A DNA stretch of 64,000 bases from Trichoplax adhaerens (taxonomy: Eukaryota > Placozoa > Uniplacotomia > Trichoplacea > Trichoplacidae), in contig NW_002060944.1 in the NCBI RefSeq assembly GCF_000150275.1, forward strand, positions 5,157,080-5,221,079, in the 5' to 3' direction. The notes beneath the pieces were generated by a model that saw nothing but the letters and a program-made list of their open reading frames with translations, ran no database searches and was not told the origin of the DNA. Shown here piece by piece: positions 54,189 through 64,000 of this stretch. Every line of letters begins with the position of its first letter. Positions within the stretch are counted from its first letter, which is position 1. The position numbers and the translations under genes are program-made.

Positions 54189-54875
54189 ATGTTGCGTTCG
54201 TTGATATTCTTAGCTATCCTGTGCTCTGCAGTATATGCCTCGAAAAAGCCTTGCTGTGTGCCTGGCCAATGGTCTGGTATGATATTGCAAGGAGGCTTTG
54301 ATTCTATGGGAAAGGGTAAAGCTCAAAAAAATATTACTTTCGCTGCTAAATTACATGTCTACCTCGATGCCAAAATGGGCAAATACAGGGTTGACGAGAG
54401 CATCACCACTTCCAAAAGCAATATCACCGTCATTTCCGACTATAAGGCTGGTCTTCAATACCTTGTGATTGGTAAGAAGTGTACTACTAGCAAGTTGATG
54501 GGAAAATTCCCCAATCTGTGTATTCCGAAGACTGCAAATTTCCTTGGAAGTGGAGTACTTGGCTTAAAATTAAATTATGATTTATTCAGCTTTTCGTCTA
54601 CTGATCGAAAAACTGCTGGTATTGTGGCTGTAACCGACAAAGGCTGTCTACCTGTTTTTGAATCGATAACCTTGCCTGTTGCTGGTAAGACACCACAGCA
54701 AGTAGCTGTTTCTCAGATCTTTAGCAACATCAAGCCTGGAATTAAAGATGATTCAATATTTAAAAAGCCTTCAAACTGCCCTTCTCAACCTGAAAAGGTC
54801 ATTCAAGGCTTGGATCCTCTAACTTATCTTCATGAGAGATTGGTACAGCGTGCACTAAAGCAGCTCGGTCAATAG
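54189..54875 (+). CDS. Ependymin-related secreted protein, single exon, 228 aa
   Basis: Ependymin-related proteins are secreted or lysosomal Cys-containing glycoproteins with a lipocalin-like lipid-binding fold. From the ATG at 54189 the chain begins MLRSLIFLAILCSAVYASKK, a clear signal peptide. It continues with KPCCVPGQWSG, the N-terminal Cys/Pro-Gln-Trp signature. After that come a D-x-K-x-x-x-Y-R-V-D-E beta strand region, a conserved KKC, a CIP motif, an SFS...GIVAVTDKGC strand region and a C-terminal CPSQPEKV, all in family order. The frame is open further upstream to 54135, but that ATG overlaps the TATA box. At 228 aa it is close to family size. The gene has no introns. N-glycosylation sequons are present (NIT twice). 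Its role cannot be read from sequence; adhesion or lipid binding outside cells is typical of the family. Confidence 0.85.
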   Translation: MLRSLIFLAILCSAVYASKKPCCVPGQWSGMILQGGFDSMGKGKAQKNITFAAKLHVYLDAKMGKYRVDESITTSKSNITVISDYKAGLQYLVIGKKCTTSKLMGKFPNLCIPKTANFLGSGVLGLKLNYDLFSFSSTDRKTAGIVAVTDKGCLPVFESITLPVAGKTPQQVAVSQIFSNIKPGIKDDSIFKKPSNCPSQPEKVIQGLDPLTYLHERLVQRALKQLGQ

Positions 54876-57373
54876 AGCATGGGAACATTTGCCTTTTTTG
54901 ATAGTATTGATTATAGTTTAGTCATTGCACTCTATCCATCACTTAAAATCGAAAATAAAAATACGTCTTGAAAGTATTCAATCAGTAAAAATCCACATTT
55001 ACAAGGTTGTTTTGTCATCTCTACTAACGGTAAATAACAGGTTATCAATGCTTCCTTTGATCACCATACGCTTAGTAGATGTCGACGATAGGATATCTAA
55101 TGTTATAGTCTAGCGGTAATCTCTTACCGACTCTGTTTTTTGCATACTTAATCGTAGCCATAGAGTAGCTACTCCAGGATGTCCTGTTGCTAACACTAAA
55201 TAAAATAAAGCTATCTTACAAAAGGAAATATCTTGTCAACGGTGTTATCAGAGACTAAGTAAAAATTGACAACATGTACTAATGGTGAAACAAGTAAGAC
55301 GGCAGTTGTTCGCGTAATTAGCACATAATAGTCATTTATACGTTGATTAATATGATCTTAGGCAATATCGATTGATTCATATCAGGCTTTATCATTGTCA
55401 CAATTATATTACACTCTAATGATGAGAAGATGAGCCAATTTCAGAATGGTACCTTTCTACCTTGACAGTTCAATTTAATGAGAAATTGCAAGCAGCACCT
55501 TCGGTACACCTAAGCTTCAAGTTTTCACCTTGCAATATTATTTGTTATTATCAGTGCATCAAACAGACCGTCAAGAAAGAATTCTTTTTATTACTTTTAT
55601 CATGCAAAGCGGTTGACAAAAATCAAAGGATAGAACAGTACATGACATCATCTAATTCAGTTCACCAATATTTAAAAAGTGATTTGTTGAAAGATGCTTC
55701 AGCATTGAAGAATTACGCTTTGAGATATGAACGGTAATTACGATACTTTAATGAAATAATTAAGAGAAATATTTGATTCTGATATCTGCCTATACAGAAA
55801 CGACAGTCTTGACGATTAAAGTCAAAGGGTAGCTTGATTACATGACTAAAATCTGCTTCACTTGCATGCTAAACTATTGATCAAATTAGCATCTAGTTTA
55901 CCCGTCTTCTTTCTGATACTTTGTACTTGTAAGATAAATAATAACCGTAGCAACAATATCACATGATATTGGAATGATTGGCCTCTTATTAAAATATCAA
56001 TTGGATACTGTACGTATCTATTAATACATATCATACTATTGTCTTCCAATAGGATATAAACAATGGCGTTTATTAATTTCAGTAGAACAGCTCTATATGT
56101 ATGACTTATACTTCTTTTGCGATCGATTTTTAGTGGAATGGCATAGAACTTTTTTAATGCTGAGCTATCGTATTGATAAATGAATTCATTTACCATATGT
56201 TACTAGATGATTAACTGTAAAAATTAAAACAGACTATTACATCGACTTTACTCAATTACTTGTAAAGGCTATCAGTTGAGTATTTTTCATATACAGCAGT
56301 GCTACTTATGGCCAATAACTGATCTCTGTCGCAGAACAGGATTTAATCTTATATATTTTTTACCTTCTTTCTTCAGTAATGGACTATTTTATCGACTTTG
56401 CTCAATGACTTGTAAAAGCTATCAGCTGAGTATTTTTCATGTACAGTGTAATAGTGCTACCGATGACTAAGAACTGATAGCTGTGGCGATAGAGCAAGAT
56501 TTAAGCCTATGCATTCTTGACCTCCTTTCTTTAGCAATGTATTGTTTTATCGGCTTTGCTCAATGACTTATAAAGACTATCAGCTGAGTATTTTTTATGT
56601 ACAAAAGTGCCATCTGTATGTCCTATAACGAACTGATATCTGTGCTTGAGTGGATAAAAGTAAAATCTTAAGTCCAATGGAGTTACACAAATCTGTACGT
56701 TCGTTCTAGCGTAATGATTAAAGAACACCCGCAGAAGCGATTTACGGTAATTTTAAAAATTTGTCTTAAATTACTATAAAAGACTTGCTAGATATGTCTT
56801 AGATTTAGATACGTAATAAAGTTCAATACGAAAGCAGCGTAAATACTGTTTTACTTTTTCACGAATAGTAATTGGAACATTTTTGCAAGGCTCAATATTA
56901 AAGTATGCAATTATATACTGTGTAGTGAGTGTGTATATATACATCAAAACTTGTTATTAAAATTCAGTTTGAATATAAATATCTAAAGGTACTTATTCAC
57001 TATAACAACTGAACTAATTATTAACACGAAGTATCAGGAGCAAGACATTCTATTAGTAATTGAAATTCGTTTCTTTAGATATTAGTCATGAAGGCGAATT
57101 TGTATTTTAGAAAAGATTAAGAATTTTATTTCCACATTCATTAAATTTCTTTAAACGATAATGATCAACTATAATGAGCGACAGTTGTATTTAATTTGCC
57201 ATTTCTTTTAGTTGACCTTCGGTAATTTCCTATGTTACTAACTAATAATAATAATAAAATATATTGGACACAATAGAGCTGGAAAATATAACGAATAAAT
57301 TTTCGATATTTGATAGAATTTAAAAGATGAAAAAATTTAGCAGACGGTATGTAATATGATACTACCGCTGTGA
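54876..57373. other. Intergenic region with isolated open frames
   Basis: Two frames are longer than expected: 55462-55737 (plus), ending with a helical segment (RIEQYMTSSN, DLLKDASALKNY), and 55858-56196 (minus), which is hydrophobic. Neither has clear splice partners or family resemblance. A three-copy repeat occupies 56239-56700. Otherwise the stretch is AT-rich and closed. Confidence 0.3.
56239..56700. repeat. Three tandem copies of an about 155-bp unit
   Basis: CATCGACTTTACTCAATTACTT at 56239 recurs as TATCGACTTTGCTCAATGACTT at 56392 and TATCGGCTTTGCTCAATGACTT at 56549. Each is followed by GCTATCAG(T/C)TGAGTATTTTTCAT and a TAAGAACTGAT(A/C)-like word. The later two copies are more similar to each other than to the first. 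Confidence 0.8.
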
Positions 57374-57589
57374 TTGTAAATTTACAATCCCAGAGATCTA
57401 GCCGAATACATTGGTGATGAACTCGATTATTTACAGTTGATCAAGAGATGCCGTCGTTGTAGATTGAAGAGACAGTTACCGTTACAATATTATTTGGTCA
57501 ACAAAATGACAATCAGCAAACTGATGAATAACACCGGTATAAAAATATCTAATTTAGTAAGTTTCGCTCCTTACAAATTCATAAGATAA
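57374..57589 (+). CDS. Uncertain exon-like open frame downstream of TBC1D13
   Basis: A frame of about 70 codons without an early Met reads DLAEYIGDELDYLQLIKRCR, then RCRLKRQLPLQYYLVNKM, and ends in TAA. It follows an AG (AATCCCAG) and contains a consensus donor (TTA|GTAAGT). Amino acid content looks more coding than chance: an acidic helix followed by a basic Cys-x-x-Cys segment. It lies convergent to TBC1D13, just below its stop codon. No partner exons were found, so it may be a last exon of an unassembled gene or chance. Confidence 0.25.
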
Positions 57590-57651
57590 AAATGGCGTAT
57601 TACTTTTACAAGAAGTTTGATACACCAGTAAGAAAGTGTAGGAATTACGTT

Positions 57652-60600
57652 TTACATTCCTCTGAGTTCCGCTGCCTTCTTTAGAATGATATGAACGTCA
57701 CTAACTGGATAATTCTATATTTGAGATGAATCCCACAATTAAAATCCGTTAATGTGTACAGGTAAATATAGATATATATATATATATATATATGTTTAGT
57801 GTATTTAAGCAGTTTCGATCAGTAGCAAACGATGCGCTTAATGCATACTTGCAACGTTTTGATAATATCCGCAAATTCGCCTTGAAGAATTTCATCTCTA
57901 ACCAAACTATTAAGGTAATCAGTGAAATCATATGTTAGCTTTTTAAAGTGTACAGACATGATAAGATTATTTTTAACAACTGGCGGTACCCACATTAGCA
58001 TTGCGCAACATACGCATAGCAAAAATTCGAATCTATTCTCTTCCGCGAATAGCGAATCCCAAATTCTAATTACATCTGTAAATCAATGACATAAAAGCGT
58101 ATTAAAAATCATTTTACTGCCACAAACAAAATGGAACATAGTTATGCTATTAAGAAATACCGGGCAGAGGAAATTCTTGAGATAGAAGCAGTGTGAACCA
58201 ACGGAAGCAATAAAATTCTGGACGAATTCCTTTATCTTCCTGTAACGTGTAAAGTAATGTTGTGGGATAATCAGCAAGTCAGTCACAAGCTATTGTAGTA
58301 CTTCCATAGATAAACATAAAGTACAACCACAAGGATAACCATGCTATACGAAAAATTACTTACGAGAACTTGCCATACTGCACTATCTTTATAGCGAATA
58401 GACTGACATACGCGTTGCATCCAAAATCCTTGAAAGTGATAATGTAAATGAAATAATTAAAAATTTAAACTCCGTCAAGTATTTGTATTGCTACCAGTAA
58501 TTAGTATAAAGGACTTAATAGCCACCGATTCCGCAGACTGAGTTATCTAAGGTTCTTATAAAATTGTCCCTATTTTCCGCCATTAAATTCGTGAAGCAGA
58601 AGAATGCATCACATTCAGCATATCCTAAGGCGTGCCGATTTATTACATAGATTAGTCAATGCTGTGGAAACGGATGAAAAAAATGCGCAATATAAACTCG
58701 TCACTTACTTTTCCATTCAGAATTGCTGTCAACAGCAAAAATGTAATATATTGGACCCATAATTTCATTCATTCCCTTTCAGATCGAATCGCAAACAAAT
58801 TAACCATAAGAATTTAAAGTTAATTTTTTTCATGAGTGTAAACTTCATACTGTTAGCAAAATACTCGTATACCTGAACATAGCCGATGCCAGGGTTTAAC
58901 TTTGCATAAATAAACAGCATCCTCTCTACTACCTAAACATTAGCAGAACATGCCAACTAGTTAGAACTATAACGAATAGCTTAAACTTAAAGCAATGAAA
59001 GCTGAGCAATACAAGAATAACAATTTAATTTAGTCAGATTTCAAATTACGATAAAGAGTTCTTACCTCCCAGTGGGCTTCTTCGCCTTCTGATAAAGTGT
59101 GATACTCTTGATCTTTAGACTTATTTTTGATCTATCCGTATAACAAGGAGTCATTAGTAATTGAATAGATTTTTAACGTGGGTTACTAACAAAGCCCTGC
59201 AGCAAACAAATAGTCATATCATAGCAATCATGGATAAATGATTACCTTTTGAACACCTTGTCTATTGGTCGTTACTTTCGACTCTAATAATACAGTTTTC
59301 TCAACGCGTTTTCTTAGAGCTTGGGAACCTTGATCATAGTGATTAGTGGTGCGATCAAGTTAGTTGATTACTGTACAATGTTTGTCAATTGATAAGTTTG
59401 ATTCTAACTCCTACCTTTTTTCTTACATGGAAATTCAGTTGCTTTTTGAAAGAAAGACATGTCGGGATATAAACGCCTGCAAGTCAGGAAAATGTTAAAT
59501 TATTATATGACACCATGACTTTATGGAGCAAAGGTGATCTTTATCGATATCTACCTAGCATCTTTATCGATTTGTGACAAGACTTCGTTATCCTTAAAGT
59601 ATGTCACCCATTGGCTTTCCGGATCTAGGCTAAGCGGCTAAATGATCCCATAATAATTTGTATATAGAATTGGGTAACAGAATTGATGAGATTTGTTCTA
59701 TGGACATGTTCAATTCATGGAAGTGTGCTACAGTACTATTCTAACGTACATGATCATTGACATCATGCAAATGATCTCCTTCATTTTCATCGTCAGCAGC
59801 GAGGCTAGGATTAATAATAATATCGTCGAGAAAGCTGTCATATAGGTCTCTGCATTGTGGAACGCGAAGAAAATTGCAAAAAGTGCATACAGTAAGTATC
59901 CATATCATCAAAATTAATCAGACGGTACAACATTGATACTATGTTGCAATAAAAATGTTACCTTTTTGCTTTAAGAATATTATCCCACCCAGATCTTTTG
60001 GCAGGTAAATACCCTAATAATAGCTGAAAGCGATACATCGTTCATAAGATATTGTAAATAAACGTTGCGATTAGTAAGGTACTTTAATTGCATAGTTGAG
60101 ATTGACAGTTTATAGCATGACATGTTATCGCTACACTAGTACTAAATCGAAATTAAAATTGTAGTCGTAAGTAAAACAGCTGCTGATTTATGGGCCTTTT
60201 GTGAAGACTGTTGAAATGTACTAATATTTTTTAATCACTTCGTAGCAACATGTGCTATCGTATGCTATACCTTGCATCAAGTGGTAAATATCGCTTAATC
60301 GAGGGTATCTGTAGCAGTTGGCTAATCCAATATAGTAAGGCCATAGTACAGCGTAACGATGTACATTGTACAGTGATCTCGCTACTATTTTTTATCAAAG
60401 TAACAACATATCAACTATTACACAGTATACTCGTATGTAAACTATTATAATATACAGTACTATGATCCAAGACGGGACAATAAATTAAGATAACTTAATA
60501 AACTGGAAATATTTCTTTATCGATAAATAGTTAATGTAGAGACATCAGGTCGTAAGTACCGCATATTGTATTGTACAGTGTATAATGGCATATTCGATAG

Positions 60601-61495
60601 AAAGTTAATTAATTAGAATATTACGGTGATCAATGATGGTTTACATATGTTCAACAATGTATCCGGGACAAGAGATGCAATAGGAATAATACGAGTATTA
60701 ATTACCCTCCAAGCCAGTGGCCTTATCCATGCAATGTCTGGAATTCCTATTATTAAGAAGTGAATGGAAAAGTCTGAGTTGAAGTTTGGGTTATAAGTAA
60801 AAAGCTTAACAATTATGCATTCTTTGTCAAGATATTGGCAGTGGAAAGATTCAACGATCATAATTCAATTTATTTGGATTTTTGCTCGATGTGATCGGTT
60901 GAAAAATCAATATACCGTAAGAATTTATTGATAGCAGGCTATCTTGTATACAGTACATATCTTTTACCTGATCAAGTTATTCTACATAATGTAACTCGAT
61001 TGCTTGGTACAGAAAGTAACGTCCATATACGGCGGACGACTGTATCTATCTGACAAGTTTAACTACTGCAGTGTGTGATCAACTGTTGTTGGATGTAGGT
61101 ATTCTGCAGGGACTAGTTACTGATATTACAGTACAGTATTCTGTACACTGATTACTCTACTCAGACGAGCTCTATACTGCCTACAGTGGGTTATATATGT
61201 CGAAGGCAGCAGCGCTATCTAATTTCAATTTGTTTCAAATAGAGTCATTAATAAATGCTCACTCTCCCCCTCCCCCCCAAAAATGGATCTTACCATTGAA
61301 GCATAATTGGCGTAATTGATGTAAATCGAGCTTATCCTCAGTTAAAATTTTTTTAAATTGGTCAACCCTAGATCAATGTAAAATAGAAAGATAGGAATAG
61401 ATATCAAAAATGGTTTACTATGAGAAAATGACAGAGAGAAATGCCTACTAGCTCGAGATTGAATTATTCGCTTACCTCGTACTATAGGTAGACAT
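57652..61495 (-). CDS. TBC1D13: TBC1D13-type Rab GTPase-activating protein, about 17 exons, about 400 aa
   Basis: TBC1D13 is a Rab GAP (reported on Rab35) that acts in endosomal and plasma membrane traffic. The start codon (61495) opens a 20-bp exon (61476-61495, MSTYST), followed by 61293-61369 (VDQFKKILTEDK) and 60706-60746 (GIPDIAWIRPLAWR). Further exons are near 59962-60024, 59749-59846, 59556-59638 (YFKDNEVLSQIDKDAR), 59415-59476 (RLYPDMSFFQKAT), 59245-59320, 59066-59133, 58873-58932 (LNPGIGYVQ), 58710-58777 (GMNEIMGPIYYIF), 58520-58634 (CFTNLMAENRDNFI), 58364-58428, about 58161-58250 (RWFTLLLSQEFPLP), about 57984-58079 (DVIRIWDSLFAEE), about 57857-57913 and 57652-57714. Phases checked at several junctions agree. 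The catalytic Arg finger (IDKDARR) and Gln finger (YVQGMNE) are both present, so GAP activity is expected. The order and length match vertebrate TBC1D13 from end to end. Confidence 0.93.
57771..57793. repeat. (TA)n microsatellite in the last intron of TBC1D13
   Basis: A TA dinucleotide run of about 22 bp lies between the last two coding exons of the minus-strand gene. Confidence 0.8.
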
Positions 61496-62024
61496 CACGT
61501 TTTAATTGTCGAATTATCCACAATTGATATCAATCATCGGCGTGATCGTTGTATTTTTGCTACCAGTGCAGTGCCAATAAGTAACTACAACAGCCAGTCT
61601 ACAATCTGAATACCCTATTTCTCGACTTTTTCCTTACTACGTTGTAATACTGCCACTCAAGGTTGAAAGCTGCCCGTAGAGTATGCAAATAATCACTGCA
61701 TGGTCAAATTATTATGCAGCGCTTGGTGTAAACATGTCGGATTTTTGGAAGGCGTTTCTCTCCTGTACCATAGAGTTACACCATGGATTGTAGAAGCCTA
61801 TAGAAGAGCCTAGCCAACAATAGCAATGGTGGGTAATAAACTGCCCAGGTTTACTTTGCGCACCAGGGTCGGTGCCTACTGGCCCGCTCTCAGTACACAA
61901 CGGGTCAGTGTACTGTATGTGAAAGCAATCAAGCGTCAACCGGGAGCTTGACGATGGACTCATCACCGACCATAGTAACATTACTTGACTAGACACTGTA
62001 TAGTGTACAGTACGGTAGTATAAC
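61496..62024. other. Upstream region of TBC1D13
   Basis: This should contain the TBC1D13 promoter. A 94-codon minus-strand frame (61712-61996) is Ser/Pro-rich and matches nothing known. Nothing else was identified. Confidence 0.35.
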
Positions 62025-62805
62025 TAGACACAGGACAGAGGACTGTACAGACGGCTGAGCAGTCAGACAGACGGACTCTCCGGAGCCAATATGGAAAAAT
62101 GATTACTTAGTATGGGATCTTTCATGTCTAGTTTCTAAATGACTTGGTGCTCATTTCAATAGTGTCTATGATCTTATATGACTGTTTTCAAGCCGAATTA
62201 TAGTAGCAGACAATACTAGACACTGGACAGAGGACTGTACAGACGGCTGAGCAGTCAGACAGACGGACTTTCCGGAGCCAATATGGAAAAACGATTACTT
62301 AGTATGGGATCTTTTATGTCTAGTTTCTAAATGACTTGGTGCTCATTTCAATGGTGTCTATGATCGATCTTATATGACTGTTTTCAAGCCGTATTATAGT
62401 AGCAGACAATACTAGACACTGGACAGAGGACTGTACAGACGGCTGAGCAGTCAGACAGACGGACTTTCCGGAGCCAATATGGAAAAACGATTACTTAGTA
62501 TGGGATCTTTTATGTCTAGTTTCTAAATGACTTGGTGCTCATTTCAATGGTGTCTATGATCGATCTTATACAGTATAACTGTTTTCAAGCCGTATTATAG
62601 TAGCAGACAATACTAGACACTGGACAGAGGACTGTACAGACGACTGAGCAGTCAGACAGACGGACTTTCCGGAGCCAATATGGAAAAACGATTACTTAGT
62701 ATGGGATCTTTTATGTCTAGTTTCTAAATGACTGGGTTTCATTTCAATAGTGTCTATGATCTTATATGACTGTTTTCAAGCCAAATTATAGTAGCAGACA
62801 ATAAG
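62025..62805. repeat. Four tandem copies of an about 195-bp unit
   Basis: Copies with GACTGTACAGACGGCTGAGC start at 62041, 62233, 62429 and 62630 (the last reads GACGACTGAGC). Periods are 192, 196 and 201 bp. Each unit has GTCAGACAGACGGACT, TCCGGAGCCAATATGGAAAA, ATTACTTAGTATGGGATCTT and TGTTTTCAAGCC. The units are very similar, hence recently amplified. Length differences come from GATC and ACAGTA insertions near the CTATGATC block. No coding frame runs through. Confidence 0.9.
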
Positions 62806-62871
62806 GTTCAATGTAATATTACTTAATTGAGAAAATATCGGTCAATTTCAAATCGACCGTCTGCATACTAA

Positions 62872-63862
62872 AGTATTGTACTGTACTGCCATAACCAAGT
62901 AAGTCGGAAAATGTCTGTCCATCCAAGAGTGATGGTACAGTACTTCTTCCTCTCTATTTTCACCTGATGTACTGTTCAGTGTACCGTACTCTACATTGTA
63001 CATGTACAATGTGTATCAAAGTATTTTGCCACTTTGAAAAGCATCAACCAGTGATCTTAATAAGCAAATACTGATTAAGAGTTGTTACATTCCATAGCAT
63101 TTAGATCTTTCAGAATCTCTCCATCAACCTAATATATCATTCTAATATAGCTTTACTGTATTTTTAAAGAAAAATATTGCCCGAAAGTGACAAAATGTTA
63201 TGGTACACACTGTACAGTATTTCTTATCCAAAAACATTCAAGTAATGGAACCTTTTTCAGGTCTAATCAAAGGTGTTGGAACTCTAGTTGGAAGACTTTT
63301 AGCGAAGTATGACGGACGGATACATCCAGTACATCGTCATGCGCATATACTGTCCTGTACTGTACAGTACTATACTGTACACACTCAGTACAGTACACAG
63401 TGTACAGTGTACAGTACAGTAGAGAGCACGGAGAACGAATGCACTTGAGCAGTTACTGTACTGTACTGTATGCATGGACAATTGGACATCAAGGACATTA
63501 ATCGTGGACGTGTATCGTTTCAGATATACGGTTGACTTGAGATGACCAGCAAAATAGTTTTAGTAGACTAAATCGACTGTATCGAGCCTCTATTCTTTTT
63601 ACTGAACTGGAATCAGCTAACGATGACAAATGTACATTGTACAGTACCCCAATTTTGGACTCCGGATACAGTACCCGTTTCAGTATGAACTACTGGAAGT
63701 GTCAGCGTACTCGTCTATTGATAGAGATCTCTATGGTTACAACTAGACATTCAGTCATTGATAGTATTTATATTTTTATTTACAATGTACTGTACAGTGT
63801 ACAGTGTACAGTGTACAGTACAGCAAGGCCGAGGCATACTGTACAGTACTGTACAGTACAAT
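62872..63862. repeat. Cluster of GTAC-palindrome-rich tracts
   Basis: Dense runs of GTACAGT/ACTGTAC words occur at about 62877-62887, 62964-63012, 63209-63224, 63354-63422, 63458-63470, 63630-63646 and 63785-63862. A perfect 20-bp palindrome, ACATTGTACATGTACAATGT, lies at 62993-63012. The words match the tract at 31189-31322. All open frames here are made of repeat sequence. Confidence 0.75.
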
Positions 63863-64000
63863 AGTCACCTTGACTTGTCAAGTAACATATTGCCATCAGG
63901 CCCATCACATTCCATGGAAATTCGTACTTCGACACAGTAGCAGCAGCTATATCTGCATAGTCGTTATCCTTTTGTCATAAAACACCAATCCGGAGTTCGA

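Noticed and set aside
55858-56196. Minus-strand 112-codon hydrophobic frame with an INRYV motif, considered as a GPCR fragment
   Set aside because: Only one short motif is reminiscent. No neighbouring helices, conserved Cys or splice partners were found.
57800-57913. Plus-strand open frame with splice-like ends (VFKQFRSVANDALNAY)
   Set aside because: It is the reverse strand of a TBC1D13 coding exon whose minus-strand reading matches the family.
63200-63940. Open frames rich in Val/Tyr/Cys/Thr on both strands
   Set aside because: They are translations of GTACAGT repeat sequence and have no other content.

Overview
The window is nuclear DNA from an animal: AT-rich (roughly one third G+C by eye), with many short introns (mostly 50-400 bp, GT-AG) and metazoan protein families (a MAM domain, a ROR-type Frizzled domain, an ependymin-related protein) beside ciliary genes. 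Compact introns, low GC and ancestral gene forms suggest an early-branching invertebrate. A placozoan-like genome is my best guess, but this is inference and I could not run a search.

Layout. ODF2/cenexin (479-7882, minus, about 24 exons) is followed by an intronless Apollo/SNM1B nuclease gene (11206-13377, minus). Next come the cap-2 methyltransferase gene CMTR2 (15279-19986, plus) and an unrecognised three-exon gene (21863-24349, minus). SURF4 (26686-30853, minus) has three exons and a second intron filled with tandem copies of its own 3' splice-site region. AXDND1 (32046-39375, plus, 25 exons) lies head-to-head with SURF4 and has a perfect RFX X-box about 190 bp upstream. A secreted protein (41606-46866, minus, 8 exons, 488 aa) combines a MAM domain, a ROR-type Frizzled domain and a C-terminal Cys pattern like the N-domain of repulsive guidance molecules. 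An intronless ependymin-related gene (54189-54875, plus) follows, and then TBC1D13 (57652-61495, minus, about 17 exons).

Between the genes are tandem repeats with periods of about 70, 140, 155, 156 and 195 bp, and several stretches rich in GTAC palindromes. A 50-base run of N at 52523-52572 is flanked by two copies of the same 1.2-1.5 kb sequence that differ by two 156-bp units. This looks like an uncollapsed contig overlap or allelic variation.

Functionally, ODF2 and AXDND1 are ciliary/centriolar and both have RFX X-box candidates upstream. SURF4 and TBC1D13 act in membrane traffic, CMTR2 in mRNA capping and Apollo in DNA end processing. The MAM-Frizzled protein and the ependymin-related protein are predicted to be secreted. 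No RNA gene, CRISPR array or intact transposon was recognised. Exon boundaries were read by eye from splice signals, phase and family conservation, and may be off by a base or more in places.
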